Source: Shimia sp040370365 (lineage in GTDB: Bacteria > Pseudomonadota > Alphaproteobacteria > Rhodobacterales > Rhodobacteraceae). From it: a DNA stretch of 64,000 bases. The notes beneath the pieces are model-generated. The model searched no databases and was not told the origin of the DNA. It saw only the letters and a list, made by a program, of their open reading frames with translations. This document shows, one piece after another, positions 41,211 through 50,039 of the stretch (position 1 is its first letter; every line of letters starts with the position of its first letter). The DNA lies in NCBI RefSeq assembly GCF_040370365.1, contig NZ_BAABWQ010000004.1, forward strand, positions 62,001 through 126,000, in the 5' to 3' direction. Position numbers and translations under genes: made by a program.

Positions 41211-41990
41211 ATGAAAATCGCCACATTCAACATCAACGGCATCAAAGCACGCCTCGAAACTCTGCCCCGCTGGCTCGATGAAGCCGCACCAGACGTTGCT
41301 CTATTGCAGGAAATCAAATCTATCGACGAAGCCTTTCCACGCGAGGTTTTTGAGGAACGTGGCTACACCGTTGAGACCCATGGTATGAAGAGCTTCAATG
41401 GCGTCGCGATCTTGTCAAAACTGCCCTTGGAAGATGTGAAACGTGGTTTGCCCGGTGATGAAAGTGACGAACAAGCCCGCTACATCGAGGCCACCGTCAT
41501 GGGCGACACCCCGGTGCGGGTCTGCGGCCTCTACCTGCCGAACGGGAACCCCTGCCCCGGTCCCAAATATGACTATAAGCTCGCGTGGATGGAACGCCTC
41601 TACGCACGCGCGCAAGAGCTCATGGCAACCGAAGAACCCTTCCTCATGGCCGGAGACTATAACGTTATCCCCCAAGACGAAGACGCGGCCAAGCCTGAGG
41701 TCTGGCAAGAAGACGCATTGGCCCGTCCGGAAAGCCGCGCAGCGTTCCGCCGTTTGATGAACCTAGGGTTTACCGAAGCTTTCCGTGCCTGCAATCAAAT
41801 GCCAGGCAGGTATTCCTTCTGGGACTATCAAGCAGGCGCCTGGAACCGCAACAATGGCATCCGCATCGACCACTTCTTGCTCAGCCCGCAATGCGCCGAC
41901 CTGCTTCAGAACTGTCAAATCGACAAAGAAGAACGTGGCCGTTCCAAACCGTCTGACCACGTGCCTGTATGGATTGACCTCGCAGCCTAA
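41211..41990 (+). CDS. xthA: Exodeoxyribonuclease III (AP endonuclease)
   Basis: A 259-residue EEP-fold nuclease of base excision repair. It cleaves DNA 5' to abasic sites. MKIATFNINGIKARLETLPR, LLQEIKSIDEAFP (the metal glutamate), GLYLPNGNP, MAGDYNVIPQDED (asparagine/aspartate pair), IRIDHFLLSPQ and SKPSDHVPVWIDL (catalytic His-Asp) are all present. The start at 41211 follows AGAGGA. It converges on the SRAP gene with a four-base overlap of stops. Confidence 0.96.
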   Translation: MKIATFNINGIKARLETLPRWLDEAAPDVALLQEIKSIDEAFPREVFEERGYTVETHGMKSFNGVAILSKLPLEDVKRGLPGDESDEQARYIEATVMGDTPVRVCGLYLPNGNPCPGPKYDYKLAWMERLYARAQELMATEEPFLMAGDYNVIPQDEDAAKPEVWQEDALARPESRAAFRRLMNLGFTEAFRACNQMPGRYSFWDYQAGAWNRNNGIRIDHFLLSPQCADLLQNCQIDKEERGRSKPSDHVPVWIDLAA

Positions 41991-42598
41991 GAGGCGTTCC
42001 AATCCACATCTGTGGCCCGCTCGACAATCAAACGGCTCCCAGACCAAGGCACCATCAGAGGCGCAACTTCTTCCGGTGTCCCGATGAGCCATAGCTCTAT
42101 GCTGTCCTTTTCCAACAACACCCCCATGCGATGATGTATTGGTTTAACGTCTGCATTTGGTGCGCATGTGACCACGGCCATCTGATGGATTTTCTGCCGA
42201 CCCGGTGCCGTCCACACATCCGTGATGGCAGCAAACACCAACGGCTCATCGTTCCGAATGCGCCAAGCCGTTTTATGTCGCGTCTCGCCAGTCCACTCAT
42301 ACCAGCCATCAACAATCACCACAGCGCGACCAACACCTTCAAATGCTGATTTGTCAAAAACGGTCTCCGACCGCGCATTTATGATGGTTTCCATCACGGG
42401 CCGCCCTCTTGCGTTGACCCGTCCAACGGGGATGAGCCCCCAACGCATCTGCTTAAACCCATCAGCGGTCAGGCACACCACGTCTTGTCCGGGCGCAATG
42501 TTTCGCCGTGGCTCCTGTTCAGCAATCGGCGCAACGTTCTGGCCCACCCAGCGGCCCAGGTCCGCCATGGAGGTTGTGAGAAACAATCGCCCCGGCAT
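41987..42598 (-). CDS. SRAP/YedK-family protein lacking Cys2
   Basis: A 203-residue SOS response-associated (HMCES/YedK) family protein. The fold is clear: MRWGLIPVG, the INARSETV block (with the asparagine that binds the DNA end), VIVDGWYEW (with the catalytic glutamate) and the HHRMGVLL block (with the catalytic histidine). Family members use an N-terminal cysteine exposed after Met removal (MCGR) to form a covalent link to abasic sites in DNA. Here the start reads MPGRLFL, so Pro replaces Cys2. The start codon is clear and no other ATG fits. The neighbour xthA acts on the same abasic sites. Confidence 0.88.
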   Translation of the reverse strand: MPGRLFLTTSMADLGRWVGQNVAPIAEQEPRRNIAPGQDVVCLTADGFKQMRWGLIPVGRVNARGRPVMETIINARSETVFDKSAFEGVGRAVVIVDGWYEWTGETRHKTAWRIRNDEPLVFAAITDVWTAPGRQKIHQMAVVTCAPNADVKPIHHRMGVLLEKDSIELWLIGTPEEVAPLMVPWSGSRLIVERATDVDWNAS

Positions 42599-42602
42599 GG
42601 CG

Positions 42603-43283
42603 CTATTCGCCTAACGCAGCGTCAAGCACCAGTTGTTGCACATACGGTCCTAAGACGGGGACAATTGCGCGCACGCCCTCAGCATTCGGATGTATCCCAT
42701 CGCGTTGCATCAAATCGCGCAAATCGTCGGACGGTAAATCACGAATGGCCGCAAAAAATTCGGGGGCCAATGCGATATCGTACTGGTTGGAAAGTTCTGC
42801 ATACATGCTGTCAAAGGAGGTTTTATAGTCGGCCCCAAAATTCATAGGTGCTTGAACGCCTATTAACAGCACCTCGACATCTGCCTCTAGTGCAGCCTCA
42901 ATAATCCCCGCCAAATTCGCCTTGCTAACGGCCGGATCCATCCCACGCAGCGCATCATTGCCGCCCAGTGTGACAATCATCGCATCGACGTCCGGCCCTA
43001 AGGTCCATGCTGTTCGCGATAAACCGCCTTGAGTCGTATCACCTGAGACACCCGCATTCTGCAAAATGACCTCCAAACCCTGCGCGCTCAGCCAAGCCGC
43101 AAGCTGCGGCACAAAGCCGTCGCCCTGCGCCACCCCGTACCCTTGAGTCAAGCTGTCCCCCAGTGCCGCCACGACCACAGGGTCCGCAATAGATGTCCAA
43201 GCCGTTAAGGGAACGACTAAAATGCTCGATGCCAGCGCCTTGCCCAAGCGCGTGCGCGCCCCATATAGAAAAGAAATTCTCAT
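42603..43283 (-). CDS. tesA: GDSL-family arylesterase / multifunctional thioesterase
   Basis: A 226-residue exported SGNH hydrolase. The N-terminal helix LASSILVVPLTAWTSIADP serves as signal peptide. Block I is ALGDSLTQGYG (catalytic serine), followed by NAGVSGDTTQGG (block II), VTLGGNDALRG (block III) and DGIHPNAEGVR (block V Asp-His). In E. coli the orthologue TesA is a periplasmic thioesterase, also divergent from ybbA-ybbP, as here. The start at 43283 is chosen; an ATG at 43301 is equally possible and would overlap the ybbA start. Confidence 0.92.
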   Translation of the reverse strand: MRISFLYGARTRLGKALASSILVVPLTAWTSIADPVVVAALGDSLTQGYGVAQGDGFVPQLAAWLSAQGLEVILQNAGVSGDTTQGGLSRTAWTLGPDVDAMIVTLGGNDALRGMDPAVSKANLAGIIEAALEADVEVLLIGVQAPMNFGADYKTSFDSMYAELSNQYDIALAPEFFAAIRDLPSDDLRDLMQRDGIHPNAEGVRAIVPVLGPYVQQLVLDAALGE

Positions 43284-43299
43284 TAGCAGGCGACCTTTC

Positions 43300-43995
43300 A
43301 TGTCATCTATTCTCTCTCTTAAAAATGCGACTTTGGCTCTGGATAGCAATGCTGGCCGCATAGAAATTTTGCACGGCATTTCGCTTGATGTGCAAGCCGG
43401 AGAGACTTTAGCCCTTATCGGACCTTCCGGATCCGGAAAATCCTCCCTGCTGATGCTTATGGGGGGATTGGAACGTGCCACCTCAGGCACCATCACCGCG
43501 CTGGACCATGATCTCTCTGCAATGAACGAAAATGCGCTGGCCCGCTTCCGCCGCAACAACATGGGTGTGGTGTTCCAAAACTTTCATTTGATCCCCACAA
43601 TGACCGCCCTAGAAAACGTCGCTACGCCGCTGGAGCTGGCTGGCCACAAGGATGCGCTGGATCGCGCCCGCGCCGAACTTGAGGCGGTTGGCCTTGCCCA
43701 TCGTGCAGACCATTACCCCAGCCAGATGTCAGGTGGAGAGCAGCAGCGGGTCGCACTGGCCCGGGCCTGCGCCCCCTCCCCGAAATTGTTGTTGGCAGAT
43801 GAACCCACTGGCAATCTCGATCAAACGACGGGCGAAACCATTATGGACCTCTTGTTTGATCTTCATGCCAAACGCGACACAACATTGGTGCTGGTCACAC
43901 ACTCCAAAGGGCTTGCACAGCGCTGCGAACGGGTCGTGCGTCTGCGGGACGGCCGCCTTGAGACACCTTTGACTGCGGTCGAGGTACAGGCATGA
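43300..43995 (+). CDS. ybbA: ABC transporter ATP-binding protein (YbbA-like)
   Basis: A 231-residue LolD/MacB-type ABC ATPase. Walker A is GPSGSGKSS, the Q-loop is VVFQNFHLIPTMTALENV, the signature is MSGGEQQRVALARA, and Walker B is LLLADEPTGNLD; the H-loop is LVTHSKGLAQ. It pairs with the downstream 841-residue permease, whose start overlaps its stop by four bases (ATGA). The pair is homologous to YbbA-YbbP. It begins within 17 bases of the divergent tesA start. Confidence 0.94.
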   Translation: MSSILSLKNATLALDSNAGRIEILHGISLDVQAGETLALIGPSGSGKSSLLMLMGGLERATSGTITALDHDLSAMNENALARFRRNNMGVVFQNFHLIPTMTALENVATPLELAGHKDALDRARAELEAVGLAHRADHYPSQMSGGEQQRVALARACAPSPKLLLADEPTGNLDQTTGETIMDLLFDLHAKRDTTLVLVTHSKGLAQRCERVVRLRDGRLETPLTAVEVQA

Positions 43996-46517
43996 GTTTT
44001 GCCAATGCGGTGCGCATCGCGCGTCGTGAACTGCGCGGCGGACTTCGCGGGTTCACTGTTTTTCTGTCTTGTCTGATCCTTGGCGTCGCCGCTATCGCAG
44101 CAATCGGCTCAGTGCGCAGCGCAATCCAATCTGGCCTCGCCTCTGAGGGCGCCACGCTCTTGGGCGGCGATGCAGAGATGAGTTTCACATACCGCCGCGC
44201 AACCGATGATGAGCGCACTTGGATGAACTCCACAGCCACGGCTGTATCTGAAATCATCGACTTCCGCTCCATGGTAGTTGTGACAAACGGCCCTGAAACC
44301 GAACGCGCCCTCGCGCAGGTAAAGGCTGTCGACGACGCCTACCCGTTGGTCGGTGCAGTTAATGTGGCGCCGGCCATAGCTTGGCCCGACGTATTAAAGG
44401 GATCTGCAGGCCTTCCCGGAGCCGCACTGCACGGGTTGTTGGCGGATCGACTATCGCTTGAGATTGGTGACACATTTCAGCTGGGTACACAAAGTTTCAT
44501 CCTTATGGCCAGGCTGGAGCGAGAACCAGACTCCTCTGGCGGATTTAACTTCGCCCCACGCGCGATCGTACATTCTGATGCTCTAAAGACGAGTGGTCTT
44601 CTGGCACCCGGAACACTCTTTACCAGCCACTACCGCCTCTCTCTGGCGCAGGGCTTTGACCTTGCTGCTTTGGAGACCGAAGGGCGCGCCCAATTCGAAA
44701 GCTCAGGCCTGCGCTGGCGTGACAGTCGCAATGGCGCCCCCGGCATCACTCGCTTTGTGGAGCGTTTCAGCGCGTTCCTGATCCTTGTGGGCCTTGCAGG
44801 GCTAGCGGTCGGGGGCGTTGGCATTTCCACTGCCATTCGCGCCTATCTTTCGACAAAAACCGAAACCATCGCCACGCTGCGCAGTCTTGGAGCGGACCGC
44901 CGAACGATCTTTCTGAGTTACTTCTTACAGATTGGCTTTGTCGCTTCAGTGGGTATTTTCTTAGGCCTGCTCATAGGGGCGGCTCTCCCAATAGCGCTCG
45001 CGCCTCTCATTGAAAACGTTTTGCCATTCCCCGCCAATTTTGCGCTCTATCCGATGCCCCTTCTCGAAGCGGCTGTTTATGGCAGTTTGGCCGCCACGAT
45101 TTTCACCCTTTGGCCGCTGGCGCAAGTTGAGGGTGTGCGACCAAGTGCGCTTTTCCGCGACACCCTAGGACAGAACCGCCGTCTGCCTTCGCTGCGCTAC
45201 CTATGCTGGATCGGCGTGCTGATCGCCATCTTGCTTGGACTTGCAAGCTGGCTTTCGGGATCTGCGCGCCTCACACTCTGGTTCGCTGGCGGGGTTTTCG
45301 TCTCCATGATAGTTTTGACCATCGCCGCCGCCGCGCTACGTGCCCTTTTGCGCCGTTTTGCCACTGCAGGCTTTCTGCGCCCAGAGCTGCGTTGGGCTCT
45401 TCAGTCTCTTGGTCGTGCTGGCGATGCCACAACACCGGTGATCCTGTCCCTCGGGCTCGGACTCAGCGTATTGGCAACCGTTGGCCAAGTTGACGGCAAC
45501 CTGCGCAATGCCATTGCAAGCGACCTCCCGGACATCGCCCCTTCGTTTTTCTTCGTCGACATCCAACGCGATCAAATGCCTATTCTACAAGATGAATGGG
45601 ACCGAACAGAGACCATCAGCGCCTTGGAAACCGCCCCGATGTTGCGCGGCGTGATAACTCGCATCAACGATCGCCCCGCAAAAGAGGTCGCTGGCGATCA
45701 TTGGGTGATCCGTGGTGATCGCGGCGTGACCTATGCTGCAGAAATGCCCGAAAACACAAAGCTGACTGCTGGAACATGGTGGGACCCCAATCACAGCGGC
45801 ACGCCCCAAATTAGTTTCGCGGAAGAAGAGGCGCTGGAAATGGGTGTCGCTCTAGGGGATACCATGAACATCAATATTCTTGGTCGCGATATCACCGGCA
45901 CAGTGACAAGTTTTAGAGAAGTGGATTTTTCCTCTGCTGGCATGGGCTTTATCATCGTGATGAACGAAGCCGCTCTGGCGGCAGCGCCGCACAGTTTTAT
46001 TGCCACCGTTTATGCTGAGCCTGACAGCGAAGCCACTTTGCTCAAAGATGTGTCAGAAGGCTACCCCAACGTTACGGCCATCCACGTGCGGGATGCAGCA
46101 CAACAAGTGTCGCGCCTTGTCGCACAGCTAGCCAACGCTACCACCTATGGGGCGTCAACGATCCTTCTGACGGGGCTACTGGTGATTTTTGGTGCCGCCG
46201 CAGCGGGTCAGACAGCGCGCACTTACGAAGCAGCCGTTCTGAAAACCCTTGGCGCAACACGGCCGCAAATCCTGCGCAGTTTTACATGGCGGGCCGCGCT
46301 ACTTGGCGCATCCGCCGGCACTGTTGCCCTATGCGTCGGGCTGATCGGAGGCTGGGCCGTGCTGACTTTTGTTATGGAGAATGAGTTTTTTGTGATTTGG
46401 CCCAACGCAATCTCTGTTCTCAGCTTGGGCATTGTCGCCAACTTACTTGCCGGCCTCATTTTTGCACTTCCGTCGTTGAAAAAACGCCCAGCCCAAACCC
46501 TTCGTGCCAGAGACTGA
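43992..46517 (+). CDS. ybbP: FtsX-like ABC permease (YbbP-like)
   Basis: An 841-residue membrane protein with two FtsX units and about ten membrane helices: one near residues 15-35, a periplasmic domain (~35-250), a helix cluster at about 258-440, a second periplasmic domain, and a final set after residue 720. The core membrane motif ATLRSLGADRRTIFLSYFLQ is repeated as VLKTLGATRPQILRSFTW toward the end. It belongs to the MacB/LolCE-type mechanotransmission class rather than a channel. YbbAP has an unknown substrate. Paired with ybbA and divergent from tesA. Confidence 0.92.
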   Translation: MSFANAVRIARRELRGGLRGFTVFLSCLILGVAAIAAIGSVRSAIQSGLASEGATLLGGDAEMSFTYRRATDDERTWMNSTATAVSEIIDFRSMVVVTNGPETERALAQVKAVDDAYPLVGAVNVAPAIAWPDVLKGSAGLPGAALHGLLADRLSLEIGDTFQLGTQSFILMARLEREPDSSGGFNFAPRAIVHSDALKTSGLLAPGTLFTSHYRLSLAQGFDLAALETEGRAQFESSGLRWRDSRNGAPGITRFVERFSAFLILVGLAGLAVGGVGISTAIRAYLSTKTETIATLRSLGADRRTIFLSYFLQIGFVASVGIFLGLLIGAALPIALAPLIENVLPFPANFALYPMPLLEAAVYGSLAATIFTLWPLAQVEGVRPSALFRDTLGQNRRLPSLRYLCWIGVLIAILLGLASWLSGSARLTLWFAGGVFVSMIVLTIAAAALRALLRRFATAGFLRPELRWALQSLGRAGDATTPVILSLGLGLSVLATVGQVDGNLRNAIASDLPDIAPSFFFVDIQRDQMPILQDEWDRTETISALETAPMLRGVITRINDRPAKEVAGDHWVIRGDRGVTYAAEMPENTKLTAGTWWDPNHSGTPQISFAEEEALEMGVALGDTMNINILGRDITGTVTSFREVDFSSAGMGFIIVMNEAALAAAPHSFIATVYAEPDSEATLLKDVSEGYPNVTAIHVRDAAQQVSRLVAQLANATTYGASTILLTGLLVIFGAAAAGQTARTYEAAVLKTLGATRPQILRSFTWRAALLGASAGTVALCVGLIGGWAVLTFVMENEFFVIWPNAISVLSLGIVANLLAGLIFALPSLKKRPAQTLRARD

Positions 46518-46565
46518 GATGTGAAATGGGTCTTTTTCCTTCTCAGACACAACTGAGAGACCCCC

Positions 46566-46576
46566 GGGGGGGGGGG
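46566..46576. repeat. Homopolymeric G11 tract next to C5
   Basis: CCCCC immediately followed by eleven G, downstream of ybbP. It lies beside nested inverted repeats (CTCAG and CTGAG) that may end the ybbP transcript. Such a tract is prone to length change and to sequencing error. Confidence 0.7.
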
Positions 46577-46645
46577 CACCAATGAGAAACTCAAGCGAAT
46601 GATATCTTACCGGTGTTAAATCCCTCGGGATAACTTGGCGCAGCT

Positions 46646-46672
46646 AAAAAAGGGGGGCTTCCCCCCCTTTTT
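46646..46672. terminator. Bidirectional Rho-independent terminator
   Basis: A-rich arm with GGGGGG (46646-46657), loop CTT, then CCCCCCC and TTTTT (46661-46672). On the plus strand it ends ybbP; on the minus strand it lies just after the gcvP stop codon at 46675 and ends that operon. Confidence 0.88.
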
Positions 46673-46674
46673 GA

Positions 46675-49524
46675 TTATTCTGCCGCTTCGGCGTACTCCT
46701 CCATTGGTGGACATGTACACACAAGATTTCGATCTCCATAAGCATTGTCGACCCGGTTCACGGGGGGCCAGTACTTATCGACACGGAATGCACCGGGCGG
46801 AAAACAGCCTTTTTCGCGAGAATAAGGACGATCCCAGTCTTTCACGAGATCTTCCATCGTGTGTGGTGCCATCTTAAGCGGGTTGTTTTCCGCATCAATC
46901 CGCCCCTCTTCGATGTCACGTATCTCTTCGCGAATAGCCAGCATCGCTTCACAGAACCGGTCGAGTTCAGCCTTGTTCTCAGACTCTGTTGGCTCGATCA
47001 TCAATGTGCCAGCCACTGGCCAGCTCATGGTCGGCGCGTGAAAGCCTGCGTCCATCAAACGTTTGGCAATGTCATCCACCGTGACGCCTGCGCTTTCCGC
47101 AAACGGGCGCGTGTCGATGATGCACTCATGCGCGACACGCCCACTTGGTCCCTTATAGAGAACATCAAACGCTCCCTCGAGCCGCTTGGCGATATAGTTT
47201 CCGTTCAGGATCGCCACACGTGTCGCTTGGGTGAGCCCCTCTCCACCCATCAAAAGCACATAGGCCCAGCTGATTGGCAAAATGGAAGGAGACCCAAAAG
47301 GTGCCGCAGACACCGGCCCTTCAGAACCACCTGTTTCGGGATGCCCCGGTAGAAACTCAACGAGATGCGCCTTTACACCAATCGGTCCCATGCCAGGGCC
47401 ACCCCCACCGTGGGGAATGCAAAACGTCTTATGTAGGTTCAGGTGGCTCACATCTCCGCCAATATCACCCGGGCGAGACAATCCCACCATCGCATTTAGG
47501 TTGGCACCATCGATATAGACCTGCCCGCCAAAATCATGCGTTATCTCACAAATCTCTTGTACGGTGGCTTCAAAAACACCGTGTGTGGACGGATATGTAA
47601 TCATACAACCAGCCAATTGATCTGCATGTTTTTCCGCCTTCTCGCGGAAATCATCTACATCAATATCGCCGTTTTCAGCTGTCTTAATGACAACCACTTT
47701 CCAGCCAACCATCTGCGCGGACGCTGGGTTTGTTCCATGTGCACTCATTGGAATAAGGCATACATCGCGATGCCTCTCTCCACGTGACCGGTGGTACGCC
47801 GCAATTGTCAACAAGCCCGCATATTCTCCCTGCGCGCCCGAATTCGGCTGCATGGAGATCGCATCATAGCCCGTGATCTGACACAACTTATGATTCAAAT
47901 CATCAATCATGCGCGTGTAGCCTTCGGCCTGATCCTTAGGGGCAAAGGGGTGCATGGTGGCGAATTCAGGCCAACTGACAGGCATCATCTCAACCGCAGC
48001 GTTGAGCTTCATTGTGCAAGAGCCAAGCGGGATCATAGCCCTGTCAAGCGCTAGATCACGATCTGCCAAACGACGCATGTAGCGCATCATCTCAGTTTCG
48101 GCCCGGTTCATGTGAAAGATCGGGTGATCCAGATAGCTTGACGTGCGGATAACATCCGCAGGTAAGCGATACTCGGGCGTGAAATCATCGTCGTTCTGCA
48201 CAATGCCAAAGGCGCGCCAAACAGCTTCAACGGTTTGCGGACGCGCCGTTTCATCCAATGAAATCCCAACTTTGGTCTTACCCACCTTTCGCAGGTTGAT
48301 ACCCTCTTGCACCGCATGCTGAAGCACGCCGCGTTGCAAAAGCCCAACATCCACAGTGATTGTGTCAAAAAATTCAGTTGGTTCGATTGTGAAACCAGCC
48401 GCTTCAAGGCCTGTCGCCAAACGCACCGTTTTTCGGTGGATACGCTGCGCGATTGCTTTCAGCCCTTCAGGACCATGGAACACCGCATACATTGACGCCA
48501 TCACCGCCAAAAGCGCCTGTGCCGTACAGACGTTGGAATTCGCTTTTTCGCGACGAATATGTTGCTCACGTGTCTGCAGCGAGAGGCGGTACGCACGATT
48601 GCCATGTGCGTCTACCGAGACACCGATAATCCGACCGGGCATCGCACGTTTGTAGGCATCCCGACAGCTCATATAAGCCGCATGTGGTCCGCCATACCCG
48701 ACGGGAACACCAAAGCGCTGCGTGCTGCCCACCGCAATGTCAGCCCCCATTGCTCCCGGCTCTTTGATCAACGTAAGGGCCAGTGGATCTGCAATCACAA
48801 CGCCTATGGACTTGTTCGCATGCAACGCGTCCATTTCCGGCGTAAAGTCTCGAATGTGGCCATGAGTGCCTGGGTACTGGAAGATGGCGCCAAACACCGC
48901 GCTGGCATCCAAATCGTCTGGGTTGCCAACTATGACCTCGATCTCCAAGGGCGCAGCCCGAGTTTTCATCACCGCAATGTTTTGCGGGTGGCAATTCTCA
49001 TCAACAAAAAAGGCGTTCATTTTGGATTTTGACACGCGCTTGGCCATGGTCATTGCCTCGGCACAGGCCGTGGCTTCATCCAGAAGCGAAGCGTTGGCCA
49101 CTTCTAAACCGGTCAGATCAGTGATCATAGTCTGGTAATTTAGAAGCGCTTCCAAACGCCCTTGGGAAATCTCTGGCTGGTACGGCGTGTAGGCCGTGTA
49201 CCACGCCGGATTTTCCAAGATATTTCGCTGAATCGCAGGTGGCGTCACGGTGCCATAGTACCCCTGCCCGATCAGGCTGGTCAGCACTTTGTTGCTGTCA
49301 GCTGTCTCTCGCATGTGGCGCAAGACTTCGCGCTCCGACATCGGGTGCCCAAAGTCCAGCGGCGTCTTCTGGCGGATACTGTCGGGCATCGTGTCATCAA
49401 TCAGCGCATCAAGGCTGTCGGCGCCGATCACGTCCAGCATTTCTGCCATCTCATCTGGAGACGGGCCGATGTGACGACGGTTGGCGAAATCGTATGGCAG
49501 GTATTCTGTGGGTTTGAAGGTCAT
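46675..49524 (-). CDS. gcvP: Glycine dehydrogenase (decarboxylating), P protein
   Basis: A 949-residue homodimeric P protein of the glycine cleavage system, in which PLP decarboxylates glycine and passes the aminomethyl group to lipoyl-H. The N-terminal half starts near FANRRHIGPSPDEM. The PLP lysine lies in HLNLHKTFCIPHGGGGPG near residue 700, and MIPLGSCTMKLNAAVEMMPV and the final region MEEYAEAAE are typical. The start at 49524 (second of two close ATGs) has GAGG 8 bases upstream; the ATG at 49530 is too close. Third gene of the gcv operon behind a glycine riboswitch. Confidence 0.96.
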   Translation of the reverse strand: MTFKPTEYLPYDFANRRHIGPSPDEMAEMLDVIGADSLDALIDDTMPDSIRQKTPLDFGHPMSEREVLRHMRETADSNKVLTSLIGQGYYGTVTPPAIQRNILENPAWYTAYTPYQPEISQGRLEALLNYQTMITDLTGLEVANASLLDEATACAEAMTMAKRVSKSKMNAFFVDENCHPQNIAVMKTRAAPLEIEVIVGNPDDLDASAVFGAIFQYPGTHGHIRDFTPEMDALHANKSIGVVIADPLALTLIKEPGAMGADIAVGSTQRFGVPVGYGGPHAAYMSCRDAYKRAMPGRIIGVSVDAHGNRAYRLSLQTREQHIRREKANSNVCTAQALLAVMASMYAVFHGPEGLKAIAQRIHRKTVRLATGLEAAGFTIEPTEFFDTITVDVGLLQRGVLQHAVQEGINLRKVGKTKVGISLDETARPQTVEAVWRAFGIVQNDDDFTPEYRLPADVIRTSSYLDHPIFHMNRAETEMMRYMRRLADRDLALDRAMIPLGSCTMKLNAAVEMMPVSWPEFATMHPFAPKDQAEGYTRMIDDLNHKLCQITGYDAISMQPNSGAQGEYAGLLTIAAYHRSRGERHRDVCLIPMSAHGTNPASAQMVGWKVVVIKTAENGDIDVDDFREKAEKHADQLAGCMITYPSTHGVFEATVQEICEITHDFGGQVYIDGANLNAMVGLSRPGDIGGDVSHLNLHKTFCIPHGGGGPGMGPIGVKAHLVEFLPGHPETGGSEGPVSAAPFGSPSILPISWAYVLLMGGEGLTQATRVAILNGNYIAKRLEGAFDVLYKGPSGRVAHECIIDTRPFAESAGVTVDDIAKRLMDAGFHAPTMSWPVAGTLMIEPTESENKAELDRFCEAMLAIREEIRDIEEGRIDAENNPLKMAPHTMEDLVKDWDRPYSREKGCFPPGAFRVDKYWPPVNRVDNAYGDRNLVCTCPPMEEYAEAAE

Positions 49525-49661
49525 CTTCATATCCTCAACGGGCCGCAGCAACAGAAGCGGCGAAGAAAAAGTCAGACGTTGGTTCGACGCACATCGCCGA
49601 ACCAATCAGATTTTGCTCAGAGGGTGGAAACGGCCGGGTTACGACCGCTCCAGACAATCGC

Positions 49662-50021
49662 TCAGCCGATGAATTTCTTGTAGGCGGCTTCGTCCATGTA
49701 GTCGTCCATCTGGCTCAGATCGGCTGGCTTGATCTTAAAGAACCAAGCGCCTTCCATTGGGTCTTCGTTGATCTTGCCTGGCTCATCGACCAGCGGCTCG
49801 TTCACTTCGACTATTTCGCCATCCAAGGGCGCCAGAATGTCAGAGGCAGCCTTCACGGATTCAATCACACAGACCTCTTCGTCTTTGGTGACCTCTGTGC
49901 CCGTGTCAGGCAATTCCACAAACACCACGTCGCCCAGTTGTTCACTGGCGTGTTCAGTGATGCCAACCACCACCAAATCATCTTCAACCCGCAGCCATTC
50001 ATGCTCTTCGGTAAATTTCAT
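49662..50021 (-). CDS. gcvH: Glycine cleavage system H protein
   Basis: A 119-residue lipoyl carrier protein. The lipoylation lysine is K57 in CVIESVKAASDILAP. GDVVFVELPDTG and the C-terminal helix segment typical of H proteins follow. It shuttles the aminomethyl group between P, T and L proteins. A strong ribosome binding site (AGGAGAGCAA) precedes the start. It lies between gcvT and gcvP, with a 137-base gap before gcvP. Confidence 0.97.
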   Translation of the reverse strand: MKFTEEHEWLRVEDDLVVVGITEHASEQLGDVVFVELPDTGTEVTKDEEVCVIESVKAASDILAPLDGEIVEVNEPLVDEPGKINEDPMEGAWFFKIKPADLSQMDDYMDEAAYKKFIG

Positions 50022-50039
50022 TTCTTGCTCTCCTGTTGC

